A stretch of 64,000 nucleotides of DNA from Pezicula radicicola (lineage: Eukaryota; Ascomycota; Leotiomycetes; Helotiales; Dermateaceae): positions 372,001 to 436,000 of the forward strand of contig PDUO01000001.1 in the NCBI GenBank assembly GCA_003008705.1, in the 5' to 3' direction. The notes below the pieces were generated by a model, which did not search any database, was not told where the DNA came from, and was given only the letters and a program-made list of their open reading frames with translations. Position numbers and translations under genes: made by a program. Positions 11,851 through 23,800 of the stretch are shown in pieces (positions within the stretch are counted from its first letter, which is position 1; each line of letters opens with the position of its first letter).

Positions 11851-12033
11851 TACATGGGAGAGTTGGTACCGGGTAGAGCCAGCGGTAATCATGATCCGAC
11901 TTGGCCATCTATTCGAATTTGGGAAAAGGATGGGGGTTTTTCTAGTCGTCATGTGATGAAATTCTGTCAAATAGAACGCTTTGAAATTGAAATGGGTATA
12001 TTGATATATAAAAACGATACAAAAAGAGAATGT

Positions 12034-13878
12034 TCATACTGAGGAATCAACCCATCGAGGTTGCCAATTAACGAGCTGGAACTGCTTCCGTTGCTGCCAA
12101 GTGAGAACCTCTCTAGTTCCCACCACTATACCCGTCAATCCCGCCAAGCCCATCAAGAACTTTAGGAAAACAGTATCGCTGTCATGCACTTGGAGCGGAG
12201 GAAGGTCCCATTTCTGTGTGTACTCGGTTAGTCTTATCTGATGGTGTGCGGCAGGTGTTGGGGAAATCGAGAGCTTACCTTTTCCTGTTCCACGTCAAAG
12301 ACATCACTAACACCTAAGACCTCCCCATCCGAGTTTATCGCCAGACTACGAATATATCTTGGACAATCCTCACTGAGTGACATGCTCGTCTCAAATCCCA
12401 ACCTCTCTGTCGAGTTAACATTCTGCCACAAGCTATCGTTGATTTCTGGATCTGTTGCACCTTGCAGAACCCATTTTACCACCTCGGTGGCACCGTTCCA
12501 ACTCACGTGGTACGTGAGTCCTGGGCCATATTGAATTTTAGCATCTGGCTTTGTTGTTGGCCATCCGTGCCACTCGTACTTGAAAGCGCGGTACGATTGG
12601 ATATCGCCGCTACCAAACCGTGCTTGAGGTCCCATATGCCAATCGCAAAGCGCAGTTCCGTTGGCTGCATATTCTGTGAATGCACCACTATTACCGTAGC
12701 CCATGAACACATTACCATTGTCTAATTGCTGCAAGGAACCTTGAGAGACGGCTCGGATGCGATTAGGGTTGACATACTCCGCCACAAGCTCCGCAGTCAT
12801 GTTTTCTTGATCGATCCGAATCCGCAACCCGCGAGTCCAATCCAAGGTCGGTTCCTGCTTTTCGGCTGCTCCGTTGTCAAAGAGTGTGATTTCGGTAAAA
12901 TTATTCTGCCATACGGCATCGTGCTGATAGCCAAAGTTCGTTGCTCGGCCTTCAGATAGATCTGTAAAGTTGTTTTTGTCTCCTCCTCCAAGAACCCATA
13001 GAACGTCCCCAGTCTTGCCACTAACGTATGTGACGGAACGCATGTATCTGCTTGAAATGAGGAAGTTTCCTTTATCGTCTTTGTCAATGCTATTCATGTG
13101 GTAGAAATCGAAAGGCTTCCCAAACATGGATACTCCGCCATCACCTCCAATCGGCTTGGGGCTGTCTGCTGCTTCGAAATGTTCTGCGGCCCGCCATTCA
13201 AACAAGAGCTCCCCGGTTTCTATATCAACTTCCTGGATCAAGCAGTCCCAAATCTTTCCATTTGTCGCGCCTCCAAGGGTTGTAAGGTCGTCGGTTGCGA
13301 CCTCATATACTGAAATAAGTGCAGTATTCTCCTCAGTTATGCGGAACTCGTGAAGATCGCCTCCCTTGCCTCCTGCTGCTTTCATCTTGTAAACCTCCTT
13401 GTAATTGGTGTCCAACTATGAGTATAAATGTCAGCATTTGCCCACACAAGCGAGTTTGTATTTGGGCATTACTAACCATGTAGTAGTCCCCTGCACCATG
13501 ACCGCCCACGGCATCGTCACCGGCCCAGAATGTCAAGTATTTTTTCCCTTTATATGTCTGCACTTTGAAGTTATACACCTGCCCGTAACCACCCTTCGCC
13601 CAAACCATATTGCCCTTTGAATCCAATATCATGGCCATTGGGTTGGCCACTTGTGACCCTCTGGGCCCGATAAAGGTATATAAAGAACTCTCGCATTCTT
13701 CGGCATGTTGTAAAAGATTTAGTCGAGGAGCTAGTATCTTTGAAGAGCGGAACCCTTGTACCGGATATGGTCCATAGTCGCCGCTGTCAAACTCCTCGCT
13801 CGCGATGTATGGCCCAGCATCAGCAAAGACATGCGTGAAAGCTGTGCAGAAGAGGAGGGCAAAGGCGTTCAGTCTCAT
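12034..13878 (-). CDS. Arylsulfotransferase (ASST-type beta-propeller) with signal peptide and C-terminal membrane helix
   Basis: Three exons join in phase into about 572 residues. The signal peptide is MRLNAFALLFCTAFTHVFA. Residues about 75-510 match fungal arylsulfotransferase-family proteins (Pfam Arylsulfotran_2 type): YLTFWAGDDAVGGHGAGDYY, then FDFYHMNSIDKDDKGNFLIS, TGDVLWVLGGGDKNNF, FGYQHDAVWQ, and QLDNGNVFMGYGNSGAFTEY. The junction DYYM|LDTNYK uses GTTAGT..CATAG. The last exon starts after EQEK with KWDLPPLQVHD and carries a hydrophobic stretch, FLKFLMGLAGLTGIVVGT, predicting a type I membrane protein facing outside or the secretory lumen. Several NxS/T sites support secretion. Bacterial ASSTs move sulfate between phenolic compounds; the fungal substrate is unknown. 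Confidence 0.92.
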
Positions 13879-14999
13879 TGCAAACCGTCCACAGAAATGA
13901 GATCAGGCCGTACAGAATGAAAGGGAAAAAGCGAGAGCCTCAAGATCATGATAGTACTCAAAGACGGAAGACAGACTCTCAAAAGACAAGCATGAGGTTC
14001 ATCTGAAAAGGTGACCGGGATCTATGAGGCAATAGAACAGTTGGTGTTTGAGCAACGACGACGATGGCGTCTATCATACAGTACACACTTTCAACATATG
14101 GCATTGGCCACGGGATGCTATGTGTATCGACTTTGGCGGCGACCAGGACAGGCTCAACTGGACAGCACCAGGGCCTGTTGGGTTGTGGGGGAGGGTTGGT
14201 GGTTGCAAGATCTGATATTCATTACGACGACTAAGTAGGCCAGGGCTCAGGCGTTTAAGCCTTTGTTTCTGCGGGTGGACCGAAAGAATGCTCCGAAGGG
14301 AGTGCCATAGATGACCATGGTAAGGTAGCTCAACGTCATGACATGCCATCCAATTTGTGTTGTGGATATGGAAGGCGGAGACATACATTTTACGGTATGG
14401 AGTAAGTTGACTATTGGGGGCAGGAGGTGTTGTGGCACTGTAGACCACCCGAACAATGGAAGGGATCGTCGTCGGAATGGAACCAGCTCCTGGGTCCTGG
14501 GTGAATAATTAATTTATTAAGTTTTAGCAATCACATTTAGACGATATTTATCTCACATGATCAGATTTATGGCATACTTTGCCATACTCATACCATACCC
14601 ATACCATACCCCATCGGCGGCTCCATATTTCGGAGACGACGCATCATAACGCGCAACCGTTGATTACCAGCCACACAATGCGTCGGCAAGCGTGCGTAGC
14701 GTAGGAACTGGGGCTCCTGCGTGCGGCAAACAGCGAGCAGCGTTTCCTCGTGAACCCTGTCAGGCCATCCCCTGCCAAGCACTAACTACGGGCCTGCGCA
14801 GCCTGTACCCATGCCGGTCGTTAGTGAGCCGATGCACCGAGATAAGAATGTCTAAAAGAAGATCTTGGGGCATCATCACGCCAAGCCGCTATTCGAGAAT
14901 GTCTCCTTGCTCTCTCACTACGAGATTTCTTAGAAGATGTCGTCCTTCACCTTGCCGTTCCTTTCGTTTGTCTCATCTCTGTATCCTTCAACATTCCAA
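13879..14999. other. Intergenic stretch between the arylsulfotransferase and an MFS gene
   Basis: This is the promoter of the minus-strand arylsulfotransferase and the upstream region of the plus-strand transporter. A possible small minus-strand gene lies at 14252-14512 and is listed separately. At 14583-14613 the direct repeat CATACC/CATACT occurs several times. Nothing else is supported. Confidence 0.5.
14252..14512 (-). CDS. Possible small spliced membrane protein, unrecognised
   Basis: On the minus strand, after an acceptor-like TTCACCCAG near 14507, an open frame reads SIPTTIPSIVRVVYSATTPP and then SQLTPYRK. A strong donor (GTATGT) follows, and an acceptor 70 bases on opens YLTMVIYGTPFGAFFRSTRR, ending at a stop at about 14252. 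The joined product would be about 65 residues with one hydrophobic segment, the size of small mitochondrial membrane subunits. The first exon and start codon were not found, so the left boundary on the coding strand is a guess. It may equally be chance. Confidence 0.25.
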
Positions 15000-16926
15000 A
15001 TGTCGAGAGAGGGCAGCGTAGGATATCAGCGGTCGGCGAAGAGCGAGATGAATAGCCAATTTAATCACCGCCAAGGCTCTGCCACAACTTCCAGTTTACT
15101 GAGTCTTCCAGATCGTCAAAACTCTGACCCGGAAGCCACACCCGTACGAGCCCAATTCGAGCTCAAACCACAGCCGGTAACATGGCTTTCTCTCCCACGC
15201 AAAGACCAGCTCGCCATCCTATTCCTTAGTCGACTCGTTGATTTTTTGCAAGTCGCATCTTTGCAGGCGTATATGTTTTATCAGCTCAAAAGTTTTGATC
15301 CGGCATTGTCGGATGCTGCAATTTCATCGCAGGCTGGAATCCTGCAAGGTTGCTTCACTGGCGCTCAAGTTGCAACTGCTATGTTATGGGGGAAAGCAGC
15401 CGATGCAAGTTCTGGCGGGAGGAAATTGGTTCTACTTATTGGCTTGGTAGGTACGGCTATCTCATGCATAGGATATGGTTTTGCCACGACTTTCTGGCAA
15501 GCAGCTATGTTTCGTATATTTGGCGGTGGAATCAACGGCACGGTTGGAATAATACGAACCATGATCGCCGAAATTACCAAGGAGAAAAAGTACCAATCTA
15601 GAGCATTTTTATTGCTGCCTATGAGCTTCAATGTTGCAGGAATTTTAGGTCCAGGTATGTTCCACGATTGAAAATCTATTTAATTCGTACTGATGGGGTA
15701 TCAGTTATGGGAGGACTACTGGCGGACCCGTCCATGACACTTCCTAGTATTTTTGGGGAGAATGCTGCCTTGGGTGCAAAATGGCTCCGAGATTATCCAT
15801 ATGCACTACCAAGCATAATTAACGCGATTTCATTGTCGATTTCGGCAGCTCTGGTGTTTTTCTTTTTGGAAGAGGTAAGCATGTTCGGACGTTGAACCAC
15901 GAAGCGACACTAACAATTACTAGACCCTCAAAGAACGAAAAGGGAAATACGACTTGGGACTTGACTTGAGACAACGGATCTCAGATGCCATCAATATCCG
16001 CTCGAGCTCAAGAGGAGGATACTCCTTGGTGGAGCCTGAGGTCACGGCTTCTCAGCAAGATCTTTCTCCTCTTCATGAGAACTTCAAGCCAAAAAATAAG
16101 GTTGTTCAGCAAACTACTCAAAAACTACCCTTCCGACGTCTTTGGACACGGAATGTTATTTTTACGCTCGTTACAACCGCTTTCTTTGACTTCCATGTTG
16201 GGTGAGTCTTATATAAATCAGCTCCTCGAATTTAGACTGACCATTCGCAGTGCCTTCACCAATCTATGGTCTCTTTTCCTCTCAACTCCTCGTCCTTTGG
16301 GCACGGAAGCTGCACGTTCTCTTCCATTCCGATTTACCGGCGGTCTAGCAATGCCAGCTGCAACCGTTGGTCTTGCAACCTCCATCCTTGGAATACTCGG
16401 CATGATTCTTCAAATTTTCCTTTATCCACCAGTTCAGGCTCGTCTCGGGACGCTACGATCATTCCGCTTTTTCCTTCTCTTATTCCCTTTCGCCTATCTC
16501 TTCGCTCCCTATCTCTCCGTTCTGCCATCGACTACTGCAGCACCCAATGCAGCGGCCGGGGGCTTCATTTGGTTTGGTATCACTTTGGTACTATTACTAC
16601 AAGTCACAGCAAGGACTTTTGCACTCCCAGCCACTATTATATTGCTTAACAACTGCTCGCCTCACCCCAGTGTTCTCGGTACTGTTCATGGGCTTGGCCA
16701 GAGCGTCTCAGCATCATTCCGTACTATTGGGCCAATTGTTGGAGGAATCTGGTACGGCCAGGGGCTAGAGAGTGGGGTCGTTGGAGCTGCTTGGTGGGGT
16801 ATTGCTGGAACTGCTGCAGCTGGTTGTGTGACTGCGCTGTGGGTTTACGAAGGAAGTGGTCATGAGATCTTCTTGGAAGGTGAACTGGAAGACGCAGAGG
16901 ACTTCGAAATGGAAGAGAGGAAATAA
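15000..16926 (+). CDS. MFS transporter (ZIF/Ycr023c-like drug or metabolite antiporter type)
   Basis: Four exons join cleanly: LGP|VMGG, LEE|TLKER and FHV|GAFTN, each with GT-AG borders. The product is about 570 residues with twelve expected membrane helices and a long middle loop (roughly residues 290-345). After a Ser-rich N-terminus, the first helix region reads DQLAILFLSRLVDFLQVASL. Loop 2-3 has the MFS signature region LWGKAADASSGGRKLVLLIG, then FRIFGGGINGTVGIIRTMIA. The layout resembles the MFS branch that includes plant ZIF proteins and yeast Ycr023c, so transport of a small metabolite, drug or metal chelate is likely. The ATG at 15000 (MSREGS) was preferred to an in-frame ATG at 14937, whose extension is hydrophobic and atypical. 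The acidic C-terminus (EGELEDAEDFEMEE) is cytosolic. Confidence 0.88.
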
Positions 16927-17707
16927 ATATTTCACGTCACCTATCAAACCGACTTCCCGAAAAACAAGCTCTACATAAAAGGCCCTACAACATCAAGCAG
17001 AAACCAGCCATTCATACTAAATATATGTAGAGACAGGGGGAATGTTGGCAGTCACTGTGAGTCACATCCAGTCCTTACTCCAACACTCTCCCTTAAGTCT
17101 TAAGGTCTGCGATCCCTTACTGATGTTTCAAAGCGGAATGCTGTATTATCAACGGTATTACCGAGGCTCTCGAGTCCGAGATTGCGGACTTTGATCAACG
17201 ACGAAAGGAAAAGCTAGCTCGCAATGATGCAGCTTGGTGTTGCAATATTGGATAAACAATCCATTGTATTGCTTCTTGTGCCTGTTTGAAAGCTGCACTG
17301 TACGTAAAGCTTACGCGCCGCGCTTCCTGTCCCCGGACAGCTCGCAGTGTCTCGCGTCGCGCGAAGACCGAGATTTTAGAACAGAAGTCAGATTTAGGAT
17401 AGAATATACACAATATAAAGATTAGAAATTACACCCTAAATCATTTCTTCCAAAAAAAAAATCTACTTATATTCTTCCAGTACATCCATCCATTGTGCTT
17501 GTCAAATTTCCAATTAGTTACACAGCCTCACCACTTCGCAAAGTTCTCGGAGACATTTCAAACTTAGCTACAGATTTAGCGAGTAGCTCTTTCGCTACCT
17601 ATTTCAACTTCATATCCCCAGAAAGCCATACCTATCCCTCCCTTCACACTCTACTTGCACCCAACAAGACGACAGAAGTTAATATCTAGATACAAACATA
17701 GTAGAAA
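16927..17707. other. Intergenic stretch between MFS and hydrolase genes
   Basis: No coding frame supported. It contains a short GC-rich block near 17311-17370 and pyrimidine-rich sequence before the hydrolase start. Confidence 0.5.
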
Positions 17708-19184
17708 ATGGACAGCCCATACAGCACCCACAAAACTCCCCGAGGGTATACATACAGCTATCTTCACATCGCACCCTCTCCCTCATCCCCATCAGGAGCA
17801 AAACCAAAACCAAAACCATACATCCTCTTCTTACACGGTTTTCCATCAAATAGTCGCGATTGGAGATATCAAGTGGAGTTCTTCTCGAAAAAGGGATATG
17901 GAGTTGTGGTTCCGGATTTACTTGGTTATGGTGGTGAGTCCCCCGTAGAAAGAGGAGGAAAAAAGTCTTATCCACTTTAGCTTGAGTTGAGAAATTTTAC
18001 GGTTACTGTTTTTGGTCAAGGTATTGATTGTTTATTTGTTTGATAGGTACTTCTAAGCCATTAGATATAATGGCATACACAGGTAAAGGAATGGTAGAAG
18101 ATATAATTTCGATTTTGGATCATGAGGGGATTGAGAACGTTATTGGTGTAGGACATGATTGGTACGTCGTTATTCATTCTCCTCTCTCTCTCTCATCACA
18201 TACACACCAAAAGTAAAACTCGCATCAAACAAGCACACCATAACACGCAGCTCTTTTATTTTTCCACACCACCAACCTCCAAGACCGAAAAGAAGAAGAA
18301 AGAGAAAACAAGAAACTAACAAAACCTCTAAATAGGGGTTCCTTCCTCCTCTCCCGCCTAGCAAACTACCACTCCGAACGCTTCACAAAATACATCTTCC
18401 TAGACGTCGGCTACACATCCCCAAATAACCCCCTAACACTTTCAAAAATCCAATTCATCAACTCCGAGATCAAAAATCAACTAGGTTTCGAAATCTTCGG
18501 ATATTTTTTATTCTTTGATGATGTTGATGCTGCTGATTTGATGAATGCCCATGTACGTACCTAAAAACCCCCTCAACCAAAAAACCCACTAAACTCAATT
18601 TCCTTCACCCCCTCATTTACTTCTTTCTACTGTAATATTCCATTTTATATTTTGTAAATGCATGCTGATTTAGAGGAAAAACCAAGTCAGAATCAGTAAC
18701 CTCATTATTTTATTCCGGAGACGAGCATCTAGGAAAAGAATATATAGGTAAAACAGGTGGCTTCCGTACATGGTTACTCAGCAACAAAAAAACCGAATAT
18801 CCAACCTGGCTCACACCTGACGAAATCTCTGAACATCTAGAGAGGTTCTCTATCTCGAGTTCAAATCCAAATCCATCGTCGAACCCACACAGAGAAAAAG
18901 GAGGTTATGCCGGACCAATAAATTGGTATCGCTCACAACTCCATAACATAAATCAGGCGGATGATGAACAGATTCCAGAGAGGAATCATAGATTAGAACA
19001 TCCTACCCTTTTGGTTTCGAGTACGAGGAATTTTATCACGGAGACGGCAAAGATGGGGGAGCAGATGAGGGGGAGTGGACTTTGTGGGAATTTTAGGGAG
19101 GTTAGGGTTGAGGGGGGGCATTGGATTATGTTGGAGATGAGGGAGGAGGTTAATGGGATTTTGAAGGGGTTTTTTGAGGAGTGA
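17708..19184 (+). CDS. Alpha/beta hydrolase, soluble epoxide hydrolase type
   Basis: Four exons. After the start, the oxyanion-hole motif is LHGFPSNSRDW (about residues 41-51). The junction LGYGG|TSKPL gives the conserved GYGGTSKP. The nucleophile elbow GHDWGS spans intron 2, with the Asp of H-D-W as nucleophile, and is followed by FLLSRLANYHSERF. The cap domain carries NEIKNQ-like helices and TGGFRTWL. A late GGHWIMLEM supplies the catalytic His. The third intron (GTACGT to CCAAG) joins LMNAH to SESVTSLFYSGDEH, as in the family. It probably adds water to an epoxide to form a diol; the natural substrate is not predictable. The third-intron acceptor was chosen by frame and family fit, and an alternative a few bases upstream exists. 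Confidence 0.88.
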
Positions 19185-19848
19185 GGGGCCTGGGGGTAGT
19201 GATTTTTAATTATCTCTTGATTCGAAGTCTACGAAGTAAACACAAACATATGTGTACTGCCCCCCTCCTAATATCCTCAAAACCCATAGTAGCTAATAAT
19301 ACTTTCTTTCTTTCCAAAAAAGAAAAAAGAAAAACCAAGACCAACACAAGCTTAGGACAAACCAGAGAACATGCAATCCACTACCAACCCAAACCATTCT
19401 GTACTTGAACTGATATCATCTCATAAAAAAACTACCACCACAGCACATAACCATAAGGAGTGGGTTACCTTTATTTTGAAGTACAGTTTTAAACAAATGT
19501 CCAAGCGCTGGTAATCGATGTTCTACTTATATGCCATGATGATGAGGACTTGATCTTGAATATGAATTCAGCACTCACAAGTAGTTGGAAATAGCCGTCT
19601 TCAATGTTGATGCGGGTGCCGGACTCCATGGTCAATCAATCTTGCCAATAACAAAAAAAGCGACAGGTTGAGTTGTGACTTCTGGTTCCAAGAAGGGATG
19701 TCCAAAAGTGAATAGTCAATAGGTACTCTGATTGATGTGGAACTGAAGAAGTGTAGAAGTGTAGAAGTTATAACAAATAACCAAGATTAGACTGCTGTTT
19801 GGGATGCCAATTCGATCCGAACGGCCCATCTTGATGATTCTTGTTTGC
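19185..19848. other. Intergenic stretch between convergent genes
   Basis: This is shared 3' flank of the hydrolase (plus) and ankyrin gene (minus). No coding frame or RNA gene supported. Confidence 0.5.
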
Positions 19849-22086
19849 TTAACTGCTGTCTTCTTCGCTCAGATCAGGTTCACTATCTTCGCCATCGTCT
19901 TCAACCCACGCTCCTGGTAGGGGTAAACCCAGATCATCTTGCTCATCGTCTGCCTCGTAGTCGTCAATAGGGTTCTCTATCCAATTCCAGAAGTTGCCAG
20001 CAAACTCGTCTGTGGGCTCAGAAAACCAGAATGTCCAATCTTCTGGTCGAGGTCCATAGGCAAAATTGATAAGCCGTAGGTGAGTGTTATATATTGGCCA
20101 TAACCAATCTCCTGTCAACCGCAAATTTCTCAAGCAAAACTTAAATTCCACTTGGTAATCACAATGAAGTTCCCACTCCTTTTTGCCATACTCTTCGAGG
20201 TCTATCCCGCAAATTTCTAAATCGACAAGCCAATCATTAATCAGACATATCAGGGCATCATACCAATGGAAGTGACCTGGCCATCTTTTGACACTGGCTA
20301 ATTGCCACGCTTTGGAGAATTTGGAAATAAGCTGCTGGAATGGTGTGCATCGTTTTTCGTCAATGGCAGTTACCAACGCTCCAGCCATGATTATTTCCCG
20401 TGCTAGTATGCGCCATCCATCATTAGTCGTTGTCTTAAGTACGGGATCAGGTCGAAGCTCTGGATGCCAGTTCTGTGAGATACCATCATAAGGATAGCTT
20501 AACACCATATTGACCAAACCCTTAGTTGCAAAATGCAAAAGAGTGCGACCGCCAACAGTTACGTAAGTAGCGACCTCTTGTATTATCGCACCAGGGCAGA
20601 GTAAAGTTCTTATCAGCTCTGATGTATTGTGCCAAGGAGGGAAGCTCCAATCATAATTATGCGCCAATTGCATTCTTTCCTTAATTGGGAAATCGTAGTA
20701 GGCAGGGTATACTTGTTGTTGGAGAAAGTTGAGTGATGTCTTGCAGCCCATAAAACCTAACAAAGCAGACACGTCCTCGATCAGAGCATCGCCGGCTCCA
20801 AAACCGATGAATAGACGAAACAGATTTAACATGTTGGTCTGTTTGTACACTGTGTTAGCAGCCCCTCCACGAGAAAGGGCATAAAGTGGGGTCCTAATTG
20901 AAGTGTCAGTACTCCGTATTGCGACTGAGTATTACTACAAACGGGTGTGTCTTAACTGATTGCCGTCATCAAGAGCCAAAATATCTGCTCCTTCACTTAG
21001 AAGCAATTTGCAAATTTCAAAATTGCCTTCATCCGCGGCTATCTACCGGATTCTACTGTTAGTGCGAAATAATAATCCAAGTTGGGACAACGTACATGCA
21101 GAGGAGTAGAATTGTTTTTAGGTCTATAATGATGGTTTATTCTATCGCTGACGAAAGCAGTCCGATCGGTGAGCATATTCTGAACCCCAGCCAGGTCCCC
21201 ATTTTCAATACATTGAATAAATTGTGACTTCATCGTGATAACTCGGTAATTTTTGAGAGTGAATTGCCAGCCAGAGAAAACTCTGTATGCCGAAATATCA
21301 CAAACGTAGTTTGAGAACCATGCTGGAAGTTTGTATTTAGCGCTGATCTCTTGTCGTGTTTTACCCATGTGTCTACGACGCAGTGTTTGTACTTGAAGAG
21401 AGCCAAGAATAAACCCAAGTACGCTGGAGTTCAAACCGTGGGTTGTCATCCCGGTAAGGTACGTCGAGGAATCCTCTACATTTTGGGACGATTGGACTTT
21501 GGTGTCGGTGGTTAACGTCTTAGACATTTCTGCGAGTATAATGCTTGGCTGCATCTGAATCATCTCTTGAGTCGTCTCTAACAGTAATGCGTTTCTTTGC
21601 AAAAGTGCACTGTCCAACATTTAGTTCAGTCGTAGCATCAAAATAAGTCTGCCTAGCTTACTTAGTCTGACAACAACAAGCCAGTTGTAGTATTTGGATT
21701 GCCTCGTTCAATCTTTCTTTCAATCTCTTCATCTCATCCTTCTTTAATATGGCTTGCAGTGATGCCTTTTTCTTACCCCAGCCTCTCTTTTCATGTAACT
21801 TTTCGGCCAGCTCGTCAACCAAACCGCTCAATTCATCGGCTCCGTCTTCACACATTTCCAGACTTTCAGCTGGCATGGATAGGCCTTGTATATGGGTCCG
21901 GTTGTCTTCAATAGACTTTAGAATGTGGTGTAGCTGTTCTAGTTGTCGTAGTTGAAGTTTGATAGTACCCGGAGCTTCCTTGACCTGGCTCCAGCAGTCC
22001 TTGAGTTTCCAGATGCTTTGCCCGACCTGAACGGCGAGAGTAGCCACGCTTATTCCACTCGCGATAGTTCCCAGGAGTTCAGCCAT
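19849..22086 (-). CDS. STAND-type N-terminal domain protein with ankyrin repeats and acidic tail
   Basis: The N-terminus MAELLGTIASGISVATLAVQ followed by a helical stretch (LQLRQLEQLHHILKSIED, then EDGADELSGLVDELAEKL) is the fungal N-terminal domain often found on NACHT and ankyrin proteins. Four exons join in frame: CCQT|NALLQRN, STPLH|IAADEGN and DDGNQ|TPLYALS. The third exon contains an ankyrin-like unit, IAADEGNFEICKLLLSEGAD. The last exon has a weaker repeat (VGGRTLLHFATKGLVNMVLS) and a segment with AREIIMAGALVTAIDEKRCT, and ends in an acidic tail (EDDGEDSEPDLSEEDSS). No P-loop NTPase lies between the parts, so this is a STAND-N/ankyrin fusion without a motor. Such proteins are suspected in non-self recognition and signalling. 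A decayed paralogue lies at the left edge of the window. Confidence 0.85.
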
Positions 22087-23800
22087 ATTGCCAAGTATTG
22101 ACCGCAGACCCTCTTTGCCAGCATGAAGTTGGTCGGAAGACTTTTGTTCCTGATCCGCAGCGAAGACAAGGCTATGCTCCAACTCGAGCTTGGATTTTCG
22201 TGCGGTGTGGGCCTCTAAACTACGGACAACGTAGGAAAGGTACAACAACTATGGCTTGCAGAATATCGGGGATTGAAAGATCTTCAAGGGAGGAAACGGT
22301 GATGATTGTTATGAGATACTCTTTCTAACACAGCCTCACTTTCGAGGTGGGCGCTTGCCTTGCGCAGAGCCTTGCCAACCATTGGGCTCGCATCTGTGAC
22401 CTGTTATAATTGCAGGACTAAACCAAATGAGAATTACAGCTTCAAGGATGATCATGCAGTGTGACTTGGCCACCTAACATTGACGAATGAAGGCAGACTG
22501 ATAGATCGGTCTCCCGCAATGAAGAGGTATGTAACATAGCGACGGAGAAAATGTCGAACGCATCAATTGTGTGTCATTAGATGAATAAGGGCATAAAATC
22601 ATGGAATTGAGGGACACTCTGTCGCCATTGAATTGTTTTCAAATCGATGTTGTGGTAAAGAAGGAAGGAAACAAGGAAGGCCCTGATGTGTTGGAGAGAA
22701 ATGGGGCCAATGCATATCACGTGCCTATTTTGTATACTATATCACGTGAACTATACAGCACTTCACCTATACAGCACGTGAAGTATAACGACATTATACC
22801 TTCTGTGGGAAATACAAGAAGACGTCTAGAAGCACACGTAAAAGCAACAAGATATATGTTTACAATTAAACACACAAAACATCGCCACGAGGAATCTGAC
22901 TCGGAAATCTAAAGTTCGAAACTGAGTTGACGAACAACTTTCACATGTCACTCAGTCGTGTTCAGTAAAAGTGGATCAAAAAGCTGTAACAACCTGGAAG
23001 TAACAAAAAACCCGTCAATTATGCTATATTACTCGGAACCAAATAATACCGAGTTTTTCTTTCCCAATCCATAAACTTAAAGGCTTCCCATGTTTTTAAA
23101 TCCAAATGTTCAAGTGAGTTAGAGATTTACAGTTTGGCAGCTCGCTAAAGTTACCTTGACAGAGGCAGAGTTCTGTTCGTTGGTTCGGTTCAAAGCGAGC
23201 ACTATAGATGGAAACAATGAGGTGGTGAGGGTCCCTGTGTATATATTCTATAGTATCTATAATATATATATATGAATCTAACTTTCTACCCGACGACTAC
23301 TCTACTTCGACGTCCCTCAATCTCCTAATCTACCAACTCCACTCAAGACTACTTCGACCCCCTGCTGCACTCCGTACGTACTTTTACAAATGAGAGGATA
23401 TCACATCCAAACATTCAAACACAAAGAAAAAGCAAAAAGCAAAAGACAATTCAAAAACCCAAGTCTACCCAAACTCCTGCGCTTCAGTTATTGGAAACGA
23501 CAAATTCCGGCTCTTGCTGCCGCACGCGGCCGGCGCAATGCTGGTGGGTATAGTTTGAAGTTTACCAAGAACCCAATCGGTAATGACAGAAAGACAGAAA
23601 AGAAGCCGCGGTGTGTCGTTGTCTGGTAACAACGTGTGTTTCGATATTTCGAAGAAGCATTTTGGATTCCCTTCCCCCCATTTTATCCGGAACCCCAATG
23701 CTGCCAATTAATCCAGTATTTCCATTATCTTCCTCCTTCCTTTCCAAGCTATGCATGCCAACCAAGCAAAAAAAGAAACGTTTTTAATGGATGAGCAAAC
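22087..23800. other. Intergenic stretch upstream of the ankyrin gene and downstream of the TDT carrier gene
   Basis: No gene supported. It contains three CACGTG palindromes at 22718-22780, listed separately, and AT-rich microsatellite-like sequence near 23250-23275. Confidence 0.5.
22718..22780. promoter_or_regulatory. Three CACGTG palindromes within 63 bp
   Basis: CACGTG occurs at 22718-22723, 22743-22748 and 22775-22780, embedded in near-repeats of ACTATACAGCA and ATATCACGTG. CACGTG is the core bound by bHLH factors such as Cbf1/Pho4/SREBP types. The cluster lies about 640-700 bp upstream of the ankyrin gene start. Function is inferred only. Confidence 0.3.

Noticed and set aside
7820..19184. 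A secondary-metabolite biosynthetic cluster around the sulfotransferase, MFS and hydrolase genes
   Set aside because: No backbone enzyme (PKS, NRPS, terpene synthase) or pathway regulator is present in the window, and spacing is loose and repeat-broken.
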